The notes below the pieces were generated by a model that did not search any database, was not told the DNA's origin, and saw nothing but the letters and a program-made list of their open reading frames with translations. A stretch of DNA of 33,577 nucleotides from Actinomycetota bacterium (GTDB taxonomy: Bacteria > Actinomycetota > Acidimicrobiia > Acidimicrobiales > Ilumatobacteraceae), in NCBI GenBank assembly GCA_009705865.1, contig WLSJ01000002.1:1-33577 (forward strand). The letters are read 5' to 3'. The position numbers were made by a program, and so were the translations under genes. Positions 16,560 to 25,205 of the stretch are shown here, piece after piece; the first letter of the stretch is position 1; every line of letters starts with the position of its first letter.

Positions 16560-17561
16560 GTGCAGCTTTCTGACATTGACTACGAGCTACCTGAGAGACT
16601 CATCGCTCAGCACCCTCTAGAACCTCGGGACTCGGCGAGACTGTTGGTGGCGTTAGACGAAGGTCCTCTTCAGCATCGGCAAATTTCAGATTTAGTAGAT
16701 GTGCTTGAAGCAGGGGATGTTCTTGTAGTTAACGACACGCGAGTTCTTCCCGCTCGATTGTCGTTGCATCGCAAGACTGGAGGGGCTGCAGAAGTTCTTT
16801 TGCTTGAGCAGCGTTCGTCTGATTTTCGACTGTGGGAAGCGTTAGTGAAACCGGCCAGCAAATTAAAGCCTGATGAGGTGTTGGAATATTTCGGAAAACG
16901 CGTCGTTCGAGTCGGACCGCGAACGGAAGCTGGCGACACATTTGTTGTTGAGATACTCGATGACAAACCATTGGAATTGTTGCAACGAATCGGGTCAATG
17001 CCGTTGCCTCCATACATACGAAGCCTGCTGACAGATGTTGAGCGCTATCAAACGATCTATGCACGCCGCTCAGCGAGTGCAGCTGCTCCCACGGCGGGTC
17101 TGCATTTCACTCCTGAACTGATGGATCGCTTGGTTTCGAAAGGTGTAGTAGTTGAAACTGTCGAACTGGTTGTAGGGCTTGACACCTTTAAGCCGATCTC
17201 CACCGATGATCCACTTGATCATCTCATCCACTCAGAGTTCTATTCGGTTGATCAACGAGTTCTCGATATTTGTGCAGATGCAAAAAGAGTTATTGCAGTG
17301 GGTACTACAGCTACACGGGCACTCGAGTCGGCTGCTTCGTCAGGGCAGTTGTCTGGTCGAACGTCTTTGTTTATTACTCCGGGATATCAATGGAAAGTCG
17401 TTGATGTGATGATGACAAACTTTCATTTACCAAAAACATCCCTGTTATTAATGATCGAATCTTTCATTGGTTCTCGTTGGCGCGACATCTATGCAGAAGC
17501 AATTCAGCAGGAATACAGATTTTTGTCGTTTGGTGATGCCATGCTGTTAGCGCGTCAGTAA
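16560..17561 (+). CDS. queA: S-adenosylmethionine:tRNA ribosyltransferase-isomerase
   Basis: DYELPERLIAQHPLEPRDSARLL, SAAAPTAGLHFTPEL, TNFHLPKTSLLLMIESF. Confidence 0.97.
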   Translation: MQLSDIDYELPERLIAQHPLEPRDSARLLVALDEGPLQHRQISDLVDVLEAGDVLVVNDTRVLPARLSLHRKTGGAAEVLLLEQRSSDFRLWEALVKPASKLKPDEVLEYFGKRVVRVGPRTEAGDTFVVEILDDKPLELLQRIGSMPLPPYIRSLLTDVERYQTIYARRSASAAAPTAGLHFTPELMDRLVSKGVVVETVELVVGLDTFKPISTDDPLDHLIHSEFYSVDQRVLDICADAKRVIAVGTTATRALESAASSGQLSGRTSLFITPGYQWKVVDVMMTNFHLPKTSLLLMIESFIGSRWRDIYAEAIQQEYRFLSFGDAMLLARQ

Positions 17562-17572
17562 AGGCAGTTGAG

Positions 17573-18670
17573 ATGTTTCCTGTACAACTAGAAATTCAGT
17601 CAGAAGAGGGTGGCGCTCGGACCTCGACAGCTACGACCCACCGCGGTCAATATCACACTCCATGTTTCATGCCAGTCGGAACCCGTGGTGCAGTGAAGTA
17701 TCTCAGTTCGCGTGATTATGAAGAGCTTGGTGCAGAAATTGTCTTGGGCAATACGTATCACTTGATGCTGCGCCCTGGGGCAGATGTCATTGACAGATTC
17801 GGCGGGCTCGGAGCTTTCAGTGGTTGGAAAGGTCTCACGCTGACGGACTCCGGTGGCTTTCAGGTTTTTTCGCTCGACCCCAAGGTTGATGATGATGGCG
17901 TGACGTTCAAATCGACATATGACGGTTCCTATCATCGGTTCACGCCTGAAATAGCAGTTGATACCCAAGAAAAAATTGGTGCAGATATTCAGATGGTGCT
18001 CGATGTGTGTACATCGCTTCCTGCTGAACCAGAAGTCGTTCGTCTCGCATTAGAACGTACGCACGCATGGGCAATACGTGCCCGCGATGCGCACACCCGT
18101 CCTGATCAGTCGTTGTTTGGCATCGTTCAAGGCGGAACTAATGCAGCAATGCGAGCAGAGAGTGCACGCAGAACAGTTGATGTTGGTTTTGACGGCTACG
18201 CAATTGGTGGTTTATCTGTTGGTGAAAGTCGAGCAGAGATGGTTGATGCCATTGGTGCGTGCATCGGAGATCTTCCTCGTGATCGCCCGCGATATCTCAT
18301 GGGAGTTGGCGATCCGGCATCACTCGTGGAAGCGGTCGATCTTGGTGTCGACCAATTTGACTGCGTACTCCAAACTCGTTTGGGGCGTCATGGCACAGCT
18401 TTGACCTCTGAGGGGAAAGTCAACATCAAGAATGCTCAGTTCGTTGATTCAGACGAACCTCTTGATTCTCTGTGTTCGTGTTGGGTATGTACGACCCACT
18501 CTCGCGGTTACTTGCGCCATCTGGCTCAGACAGGGGAGCCCACTGGTTCCCGACTGGTATCTGTCCATAACGTGGCATGGACAATCTCTTTGATGAATGA
18601 GATGAGAGATGCGATCAACGACGGCACCTTTTCAGCCTTGAAACGCCAACTTTTGGCGGTGTGGGGCTAG
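17573..18670 (+). CDS. tgt: tRNA-guanine transglycosylase
   Basis: TPCFMPVGTRGAVK, LTDSGGFQVFSL, GIVQGG, GLSVGE, CSCWVCTTHSRGYLRHL zinc site. Confidence 0.98.
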   Translation: MFPVQLEIQSEEGGARTSTATTHRGQYHTPCFMPVGTRGAVKYLSSRDYEELGAEIVLGNTYHLMLRPGADVIDRFGGLGAFSGWKGLTLTDSGGFQVFSLDPKVDDDGVTFKSTYDGSYHRFTPEIAVDTQEKIGADIQMVLDVCTSLPAEPEVVRLALERTHAWAIRARDAHTRPDQSLFGIVQGGTNAAMRAESARRTVDVGFDGYAIGGLSVGESRAEMVDAIGACIGDLPRDRPRYLMGVGDPASLVEAVDLGVDQFDCVLQTRLGRHGTALTSEGKVNIKNAQFVDSDEPLDSLCSCWVCTTHSRGYLRHLAQTGEPTGSRLVSVHNVAWTISLMNEMRDAINDGTFSALKRQLLAVWG

Positions 18671-18674
18671 GGCT

Positions 18675-18687
18675 AATCAGGCTGATT
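18675..18687. repeat. Palindrome AATCAG-G-CTGATT in the tgt/yajC intergenic region
   Basis: Perfect 6-bp arms with 1-nt centre, near the expected -35 region of a yajC promoter. Confidence 0.5.
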
Positions 18688-18715
18688 CGGTCTGTGGTCG
18701 CTAGGATTACTCGCC

Positions 18716-19063
18716 GTGATTGAAATCCTGCTCTCTGCAACATCGTCTACTAAGAGCAATGGCAATCCATTGTTCTCTTTGGTCTTCTTCGGAGCCATTT
18801 TTGGCGCAATGTATTTCCTGCTGTTGCGTCCGCAACGTCGCCGCCTAAAAGAAGGCAGGGCGCTTCAGTCATCAATCGGAGTCGACGACGAAATTGTTCT
18901 GACCTCAGGTATTTACGGTTTCGTAACAGCTATCGAAGGTGATGTTCTGTGGGTAGACATTGCCGATGGTCACGACAAGGAACGAATCGAAGTTCGAGTG
19001 GCGCGTAGTTCAATTGCGCGCAAAGTTTCAGCCACAGAGACCGCTCAGGACGATACGAAATAA
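18716..19063 (+). CDS. yajC: Preprotein translocase subunit YajC
   Basis: Single TM FGAIFGAMYFLLLRPQRRRLKEGRALQSSIGVDDEIVLTSGIYGFV. Confidence 0.93.
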   Translation: MIEILLSATSSTKSNGNPLFSLVFFGAIFGAMYFLLLRPQRRRLKEGRALQSSIGVDDEIVLTSGIYGFVTAIEGDVLWVDIADGHDKERIEVRVARSSIARKVSATETAQDDTK

Positions 19064-19066
19064 CAC

Positions 19067-20569
19067 ATGATTCGTCGTCTCGTTGTCTCTCTTGTTGCCA
19101 TAGTTCTGCTTGCCGGCGGAATGTTTACGGCCAATCTTGTGGCAGGTAATCACCCGTCTCTTGGTTTAGACCTACAAGGCGGGGCATCGGTCACCATGAC
19201 TCCGGTTGGAGAAGTAGATCCGGCTGCGCTTTCGGTAGCAGTAGACATCATTCGTCAACGCGTCGACTCTCTCGGAGTAGCTGAGCCAGAGATCATTCGC
19301 CAGGGAAACACCATTGTCGTCAACTTGCCAGGCGTCAAAGATCAGCAGCAAGCTTTAGACACGATTGGCCGAACCGGCGCAGTTGAAATGCGTCCTGTTC
19401 TCAAAGTGGCTCCTAATCCCGAAAGTACGACCACCACATCGACTATTGCTGGAGCAACCACAACAACTCTCAAAGGTTCCTCCACCACATTGGCACCTCC
19501 TGCTGGCGGCGTAGGAAGCTCTCGTACAGCTGCGGTCACAACAACCACAGTTCCAACTGCCACCTCACCAACTGATCCTGCAACCGGATTGCCAGAGGGT
19601 CAGACAATTCTTCCTGGCCGAAAAGACGGTCTCGTGTACTTGCTCGGTCCAGCAGAAGCGACCGGAGAAGTCTTTTCAAATGATTCTTCGGCTCAAGTTG
19701 ATGCTGGCTCGTGGGTTGTCGTTGCGAAACTTCGCAGCGGCGCAGCTGGTGCAGACCTTTGGAACAAACTGGCAACCAAGTGTTATGCCGGCGGAGCAGA
19801 TTGTCCGTCCAAAGCAATAGCCATCATTCTCGACGGCGAAGTTATTTCTGCTCCTACTGTTCAAACACCAACGTTTGATAATGGAAGCGTCCAGATCAGC
19901 GGATCCTTTTCTCAAACAGAAGCAAAGGACTTGGCTCGCGTTCTCCAGTTTGGTGCCGTTCCTGTGAAATTTGATACGCCAACAGTGCAAACAGTGTCAG
20001 CATCGCTTGGTGAAGATTCTTTGCGTGCAGCTGTGCTGTCGGGTCTCATCGGAGTTTTGCTAGTACTTCTGTTCTTGATGTTCTATTACCGGCTACTTGC
20101 CATTGTGGTTGTTGGCGGACTCGGAGTCTCCGGGCTGCTGCTCTGGAGCGTCATCTCCTGGCTCTCAAAAACAAACGGTCTAGCGCTCACATTGTCTGGA
20201 GCAGCCGGAATCATTGTGTCTATCGGAGTCACTGTCGACTCGTACGTGGTGTTCTTTGAGAAACTCAAAGATGACGTGCAACAGGGAAGAACCCTACGTA
20301 ACTCGGCTGCTCGCGGTTTCGAAAGAGCATGGCGAACAATTTTGGCAGCAGACACTGTGTCGCTAATTGGTGCCATTGTGTTGTGGTGGCTCACTGTCGG
20401 TTCCGTTCGCGGGTTCGCGTTCTTCTTAGGTTTGTCCACGATGGCAGACATGGTCGTTTCGTATTTCTTTACTCGTCCAGCGGTATTGCTGCTTGCTCGC
20501 ACCAAGCTGTTCAACAAGGGTCGAGTTCTCGGTGTTGCTAGATCCACTACTTCAGAGGCGGTGGCATAA
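19067..20569 (+). CDS. secD: Protein translocase subunit SecD
   Basis: LGLDLQGGASVTM, VNLPGVKD, SGSFSQTEAKDLARVLQFGAVPV, six TM. Confidence 0.97.
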   Translation: MIRRLVVSLVAIVLLAGGMFTANLVAGNHPSLGLDLQGGASVTMTPVGEVDPAALSVAVDIIRQRVDSLGVAEPEIIRQGNTIVVNLPGVKDQQQALDTIGRTGAVEMRPVLKVAPNPESTTTTSTIAGATTTTLKGSSTTLAPPAGGVGSSRTAAVTTTTVPTATSPTDPATGLPEGQTILPGRKDGLVYLLGPAEATGEVFSNDSSAQVDAGSWVVVAKLRSGAAGADLWNKLATKCYAGGADCPSKAIAIILDGEVISAPTVQTPTFDNGSVQISGSFSQTEAKDLARVLQFGAVPVKFDTPTVQTVSASLGEDSLRAAVLSGLIGVLLVLLFLMFYYRLLAIVVVGGLGVSGLLLWSVISWLSKTNGLALTLSGAAGIIVSIGVTVDSYVVFFEKLKDDVQQGRTLRNSAARGFERAWRTILAADTVSLIGAIVLWWLTVGSVRGFAFFLGLSTMADMVVSYFFTRPAVLLLARTKLFNKGRVLGVARSTTSEAVA

Positions 20570-21687
20570 TGGCCGGCGGAATTTCTCGTCTATATCGCGG
20601 TGAAACAACTGTGAATTTTTATGGTCGACGCAACATTGGTTTCATTTTTTCAGCGCTGTTACTAATTGTCACTGTTGGTTCGCTATTTTCACAAGGGCTG
20701 AACTTAGGTATTGACTTTAAGGGTGGCGTTGCATTCGAAGTCCCCGTTTCAGGCTCTATGTCAGAAGCGAAGGCAAAAGAAATCCTTACAACAAACAAGA
20801 TCAAGACAGACAATGTCAAGATCCAAACGTTGACTTCGGGCAGTACCCAAAGAGTGCGAATTCAATTGGGTGATATTCCGGTAGCGACCCGCACCACTAT
20901 TCAGGAAGCGCTAGCCAAAGAAGCTAAAGCAACCGTCAACGATGTCAGTGTGTCAACTGTGTCTTCTACATGGGGTCGCAACATCACTACGAAGGCCATT
21001 AAAGCCTTGTTGATTTTCTTTCTTATTGTTTCTTTGTTTATTGCGTGGCGATTCGAGTGGAGAATGGCTCTCTCGGCAATTGTTGCAATGGTGCATGACG
21101 TCGGAATCAGTGTTGGCGTGTATTCGGTGTTCAAGTTGGAAGTGACGCCCGCAACCGTGGTTGCATTCCTTACCATTCTTGGTTTTTCTCTGTATGACAC
21201 CATCGTTGTGTTCGACAAGGTTCATGACAACAACGAGCGCTTTAGTGGCTCAAAAGTTTCGTATGGAGACATTGTCAATGTGTCAATGAACCAAGTACTG
21301 ATGCGCTCGCTCAATACTTCCATCGCGGCACTGATGCCAGTTCTGAGTCTGCTGGTGCTTGGCTCCGGAGTATTTGGCGCAATCGCACTTCGAGAGTTTG
21401 CTCTAGCTCTTCTTGTCGGATTGGCAACCGGAGCGTATTCGTCGATTTATATAGCTAGCCCGTTGCTGGGAATCTTGAAAGAACGTTCAGACCAGTACCG
21501 GCCTATGCGTGGGCATTTGTCCATCGGGGCCGACATGAGTCACCTGATGCATACCGGGGCCCCGGTCGGGCGTCGTGCTGCTGCAAGGGCTGCAACGGAG
21601 GAATCACAGGGCTCAGTATCTGCGCCCCTAGCCGTGGAGACCCTTTTGAGTCACCCACCGCGCCCTCGAAAGAAGTCTCGTCGCTAA
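20569..21687 (+). CDS. secF: Protein translocase subunit SecF
   Basis: LGIDFKGGVAFEV, GFSLYDTIVVFDKVHDN; TAATG overlap with secD. Confidence 0.97.
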   Translation: MAGGISRLYRGETTVNFYGRRNIGFIFSALLLIVTVGSLFSQGLNLGIDFKGGVAFEVPVSGSMSEAKAKEILTTNKIKTDNVKIQTLTSGSTQRVRIQLGDIPVATRTTIQEALAKEAKATVNDVSVSTVSSTWGRNITTKAIKALLIFFLIVSLFIAWRFEWRMALSAIVAMVHDVGISVGVYSVFKLEVTPATVVAFLTILGFSLYDTIVVFDKVHDNNERFSGSKVSYGDIVNVSMNQVLMRSLNTSIAALMPVLSLLVLGSGVFGAIALREFALALLVGLATGAYSSIYIASPLLGILKERSDQYRPMRGHLSIGADMSHLMHTGAPVGRRAAARAATEESQGSVSAPLAVETLLSHPPRPRKKSRR

Positions 21688-21696
21688 CCTTTGACC

Positions 21697-23916
21697 ATGG
21701 GTACTGCTGATCGAGTTCTTCCGTGGAGGCGCCAGCAGAACGCGCCTATCGAAGAATTGGCCCCGCTATTAACTGCATTCCGTAGTCGGCATCCTAAAGC
21801 ATCAGTCTCGATGGTGAATCGGGCGTACGAAGTTGCTCGAGTAGCGCACACAAACCAGATGCGTTCGTCTGGTGAGGCGTACATCAACCATCCAATTGCT
21901 GTTGCTCGCATCGTTGCAGATATAGGTCTTGATGAAGTGTCGTTAGCTGCAGCTCTTTTGCATGACGCAGTTGAAGACACAGAAATCACGCTCGACGATG
22001 TTCAGCGAAATTTCGGAGACGAAGTAGCGATGCTTGTAGACGGTGTCACGAAATTGGAGCGGTTGCAGTTTGACTCTCGCGAAGCACAGCAGGCCGCCAC
22101 TATGCGCAAGATGTTGGTGGCCATGGCAAAGGACATGCGTGTCCTTGTGATCAAATTGGCAGATCGATTACACAACATGCGCACTCTTGCTGGAGTATCT
22201 GTTGAAAAACAACAACGCACGGCACAGGAAACGCTAGATATATATGCCCCGCTTGCACACCGAATGGGTATGCAAGAAGTAAAACAACAGTTAGAAGACC
22301 TGTCGTTTGCTGCGTTGTATCCGAAGAGATTTGCAGAGTTAGACCATCTTGTGTCTACCCGAACTCCAGAACGCGATCTCTATTTAGCAAAAGCAATTGC
22401 TGAAGTTTCTGCACGGTTGACCGGAGTGCATATTGAAGCAACGGTGACCGGACGCGGAAAGCATCTGTGGAGCATCTACGAAAAGATGGTGCAGAAGGAT
22501 CGTGATTTCGACGACATCTTTGACCTGGTTGCAATCCGAATCGTGGTGGACAGTATTCGTGACTGTTACGGAGCATTGGGATGTCTACACGGAACGTGGC
22601 GTCCGGTTGTAGGTCGGTTCAAGGACTACATCGCTATGCCGAAGTTCAATCTGTACCAGTCGCTGCACACCACAGTCATTGGCCCAGGTGGTCGTCCACT
22701 TGAGGTGCAGATTCGTACTCAAGAAATGCATGAGAGAGCAGAACGAGGTGTTGCGGCCCATTTTGCCTACAAAGAGGGCAGTGATTCCAATGATTCCGAT
22801 TGGCTCAACCGCATCATTGATTGGCAATCTGAAATTTCTGATCCAGATGAGTTCATGGCAGACCTCAAAAATGACCTCGAGCAAGAAGAAGTGTTCGTAT
22901 TCACTCCGAAGGGGCGAGTCATAACTTTGCCAATTGAGTCAACGCCCGTTGACTTTGCTTACGCGGTGCATACAGAAGTTGGTCACTCATGTGTTGGTGC
23001 GAGGGTCAACGGCAGGCTTGTTTCTCTCGATTCCACGTTGGTGTCTGGCGACTCATGCGAGATTTTTACCTCGAACGTTGAAGGTGCGGGCCCTTCACGT
23101 GATTGGTTGGGTTTTGTCCAATCACCGCGCGCGAAGAGCAAGATTAAGAACTGGTTCACACGCGAACGCCGTGAAGACATGGTCGAATCTGGTCGAGACG
23201 ATCTCACTGCTGAGTTGCGTCGCGAAGGACTACCAGTCCAGCGCATCTGGACCTCTGACGCGTTCGTACAAGAACTAGAAGCTCTCAACATGTCCGATAT
23301 TGACACTCTGTTTGCTGCGATCGGCGAACATCACGTGTCAGCCCGCGGGTTTGCACAACGCATTGGTCGTGCCATGCGGCGCGAGGGCAGCGATGAACAA
23401 TTAGCGATGCCGATGCGCATGGATTTATTGACAACAGAAAAACGAAGCGCCACCGGCATTCATGTTGAAGGACTTGAAGATGTGCTCGTGCGTCTATCGC
23501 GTTGTTGTACCCCAGTACCCGGAGACGAGATTTCTGGATTCATCACGAAAGGTCGCGGTGTCAGTGTTCATCGGTCCGACTGTTCGAATGCGGAATCTTT
23601 GGTCGAGGGTGAACCAACACGAATGATTGAAGTGGAATGGGCTCGCACGTCTCCCGGAACCATGTTTACCGTTGGGGTAGAAGTGGTTGCGCTTGACCGC
23701 AGCAAGTTATTGCGCGATGTGGCCAATGTGCTTTCAGAACAACATGTCAACATTGTCGCGTGCAGCACCCACACGGGCTCTGACCGGGTAGCAAAGATGA
23801 GATTTGAATTTGAACTCGGTGACCCCAATCACCTCGACGCAGTTTTACGGGTGATTAAGTCAATTGATTCGGTATACGACGCATATCGCATCGTTCCAGG
23901 CGGGCAGTCCGACTAG
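21697..23916 (+). CDS. rel: Bifunctional (p)ppGpp synthetase/hydrolase Rel
   Basis: HD motif LLHDAVEDTEIT; synthetase GRGKHLWSIYEKM and RFKDYIAMPKFNLYQSLHTTVIGP; TGS and ACT regions. Confidence 0.97.
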   Translation: MGTADRVLPWRRQQNAPIEELAPLLTAFRSRHPKASVSMVNRAYEVARVAHTNQMRSSGEAYINHPIAVARIVADIGLDEVSLAAALLHDAVEDTEITLDDVQRNFGDEVAMLVDGVTKLERLQFDSREAQQAATMRKMLVAMAKDMRVLVIKLADRLHNMRTLAGVSVEKQQRTAQETLDIYAPLAHRMGMQEVKQQLEDLSFAALYPKRFAELDHLVSTRTPERDLYLAKAIAEVSARLTGVHIEATVTGRGKHLWSIYEKMVQKDRDFDDIFDLVAIRIVVDSIRDCYGALGCLHGTWRPVVGRFKDYIAMPKFNLYQSLHTTVIGPGGRPLEVQIRTQEMHERAERGVAAHFAYKEGSDSNDSDWLNRIIDWQSEISDPDEFMADLKNDLEQEEVFVFTPKGRVITLPIESTPVDFAYAVHTEVGHSCVGARVNGRLVSLDSTLVSGDSCEIFTSNVEGAGPSRDWLGFVQSPRAKSKIKNWFTRERREDMVESGRDDLTAELRREGLPVQRIWTSDAFVQELEALNMSDIDTLFAAIGEHHVSARGFAQRIGRAMRREGSDEQLAMPMRMDLLTTEKRSATGIHVEGLEDVLVRLSRCCTPVPGDEISGFITKGRGVSVHRSDCSNAESLVEGEPTRMIEVEWARTSPGTMFTVGVEVVALDRSKLLRDVANVLSEQHVNIVACSTHTGSDRVAKMRFEFELGDPNHLDAVLRVIKSIDSVYDAYRIVPGGQSD

Positions 23917-23927
23917 CCTGATTGGCT

Positions 23928-25205
23928 GTGTCATCGTTTCAAACAAGTCCGGGTACTCGCGACATCTTGCCGCCGCATGCCGGCCGGTGGCGTGCCATGG
24001 TGCAGGTGTTTGCTGACGGTGTCGAAGCAGCTGGGTACCAGAACATAATTCCTCCGATGTTTGAAGATCTCGGCGTTTTTCAGCGTCTGGGTGATGCAAC
24101 TGACGTTGTGACAAAAGAGATGTATGACTTTGTGGACAAGGGTGGCCGTCACATTGCGCTTCGTCCTGAACACACAGCAAGTGTGTGTCGTGCATTTGCC
24201 CAGCACCGCCCCACGCCTCCGTGGAAGGTGTGGTACTCAGGGCCAAACTTCCGGTATGAGCGACCACAGGCGGGTAGATATCGCCAGTTTGACCAAGTCG
24301 GTATCGAAGTCTTGGGGGTTGATGATTCTCAACTTGACGTTGAAGTTATTTCGCTCGGTTGGGATTTCTATAAATCAATTGGGTTGAGCAAAGTTTCACT
24401 GATCATCAACTCGCTGGGCGATGCTGGTGACCGTGGGCGTTATGTTGATGCACTCGGTGCGTATTTCAAAACTCATAGTGACACTCTCAGTGCCGAAGCG
24501 TTGGCTACATTAGAGCGCAATCCGCTTCGCGTCCTCGATTCAAAGAGGCCACAAGATGCGCCAGCTATCGCAACTGCGCCAACTATCGGAGCATTTCTTA
24601 GTACTGATGCTGCAGCCCACTTCGCCGCTGTATGTGCAGGGCTAGATACTCTCAACATTCCCTATGTTGTTAATGATCGCCTGGTGCGCGGTCTTGATTA
24701 CTACCAACGAACCACATTTGAATTTGTATCCGGATCGCTTGATTCTGCGCAAAATGCAGTTGGTGGTGGCGGTCGATATGACGGTCTAGTCGAAGATCTT
24801 GGTGGGCCGGCTACGCCTGGCATTGGCTTTGCTCTCGGAGTCGATCGCACGTTGCTTGCGTGTGACGCAGAAGAATGTTTCTCTTACGGATTTCCAGTTT
24901 TAGATGTCTTTGTGATTGACACCACTGGCGGAGGTCATGCGCTTTCTCTCACTCATCAGTTACGCCAGAGTGGGTACTCAGCCGATCGGGCATTTGAAGC
25001 ACGAAGCATGAAGTCGCAGATGAAAAGCGCAGACCGAAGTGGTGCGCAAGTAGCAGTCATTATCGGCGAATCTGAATCCGAACAATCGACCTGTTCGGTG
25101 CGAAATCTATCTACATCAGAACAAACAACTATTCCTTTAATTGATCTTCAGAGCCATCTGGCATCAATTCTCGGACCGAGACAGCCAAGGCGGCATACCC
25201 CATGA
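23928..25205 (+). CDS. hisS: Histidyl-tRNA synthetase
   Basis: GTRDILPP, LRPEHTASVCRAF, GLDYYQRTTFEFV, GGGGRYDGL; start GTG 23928 or TTG 23922. Confidence 0.96.
   Translation: MSSFQTSPGTRDILPPHAGRWRAMVQVFADGVEAAGYQNIIPPMFEDLGVFQRLGDATDVVTKEMYDFVDKGGRHIALRPEHTASVCRAFAQHRPTPPWKVWYSGPNFRYERPQAGRYRQFDQVGIEVLGVDDSQLDVEVISLGWDFYKSIGLSKVSLIINSLGDAGDRGRYVDALGAYFKTHSDTLSAEALATLERNPLRVLDSKRPQDAPAIATAPTIGAFLSTDAAAHFAAVCAGLDTLNIPYVVNDRLVRGLDYYQRTTFEFVSGSLDSAQNAVGGGGRYDGLVEDLGGPATPGIGFALGVDRTLLACDAEECFSYGFPVLDVFVIDTTGGGHALSLTHQLRQSGYSADRAFEARSMKSQMKSADRSGAQVAVIIGESESEQSTCSVRNLSTSEQTTIPLIDLQSHLASILGPRQPRRHTP

Noticed and set aside
19421-19570. ACC/ACA-rich stretch considered as a microsatellite or CRISPR-like repeat
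   Set aside because: In-frame low-complexity Thr codons in secD with no regular spacer structure.
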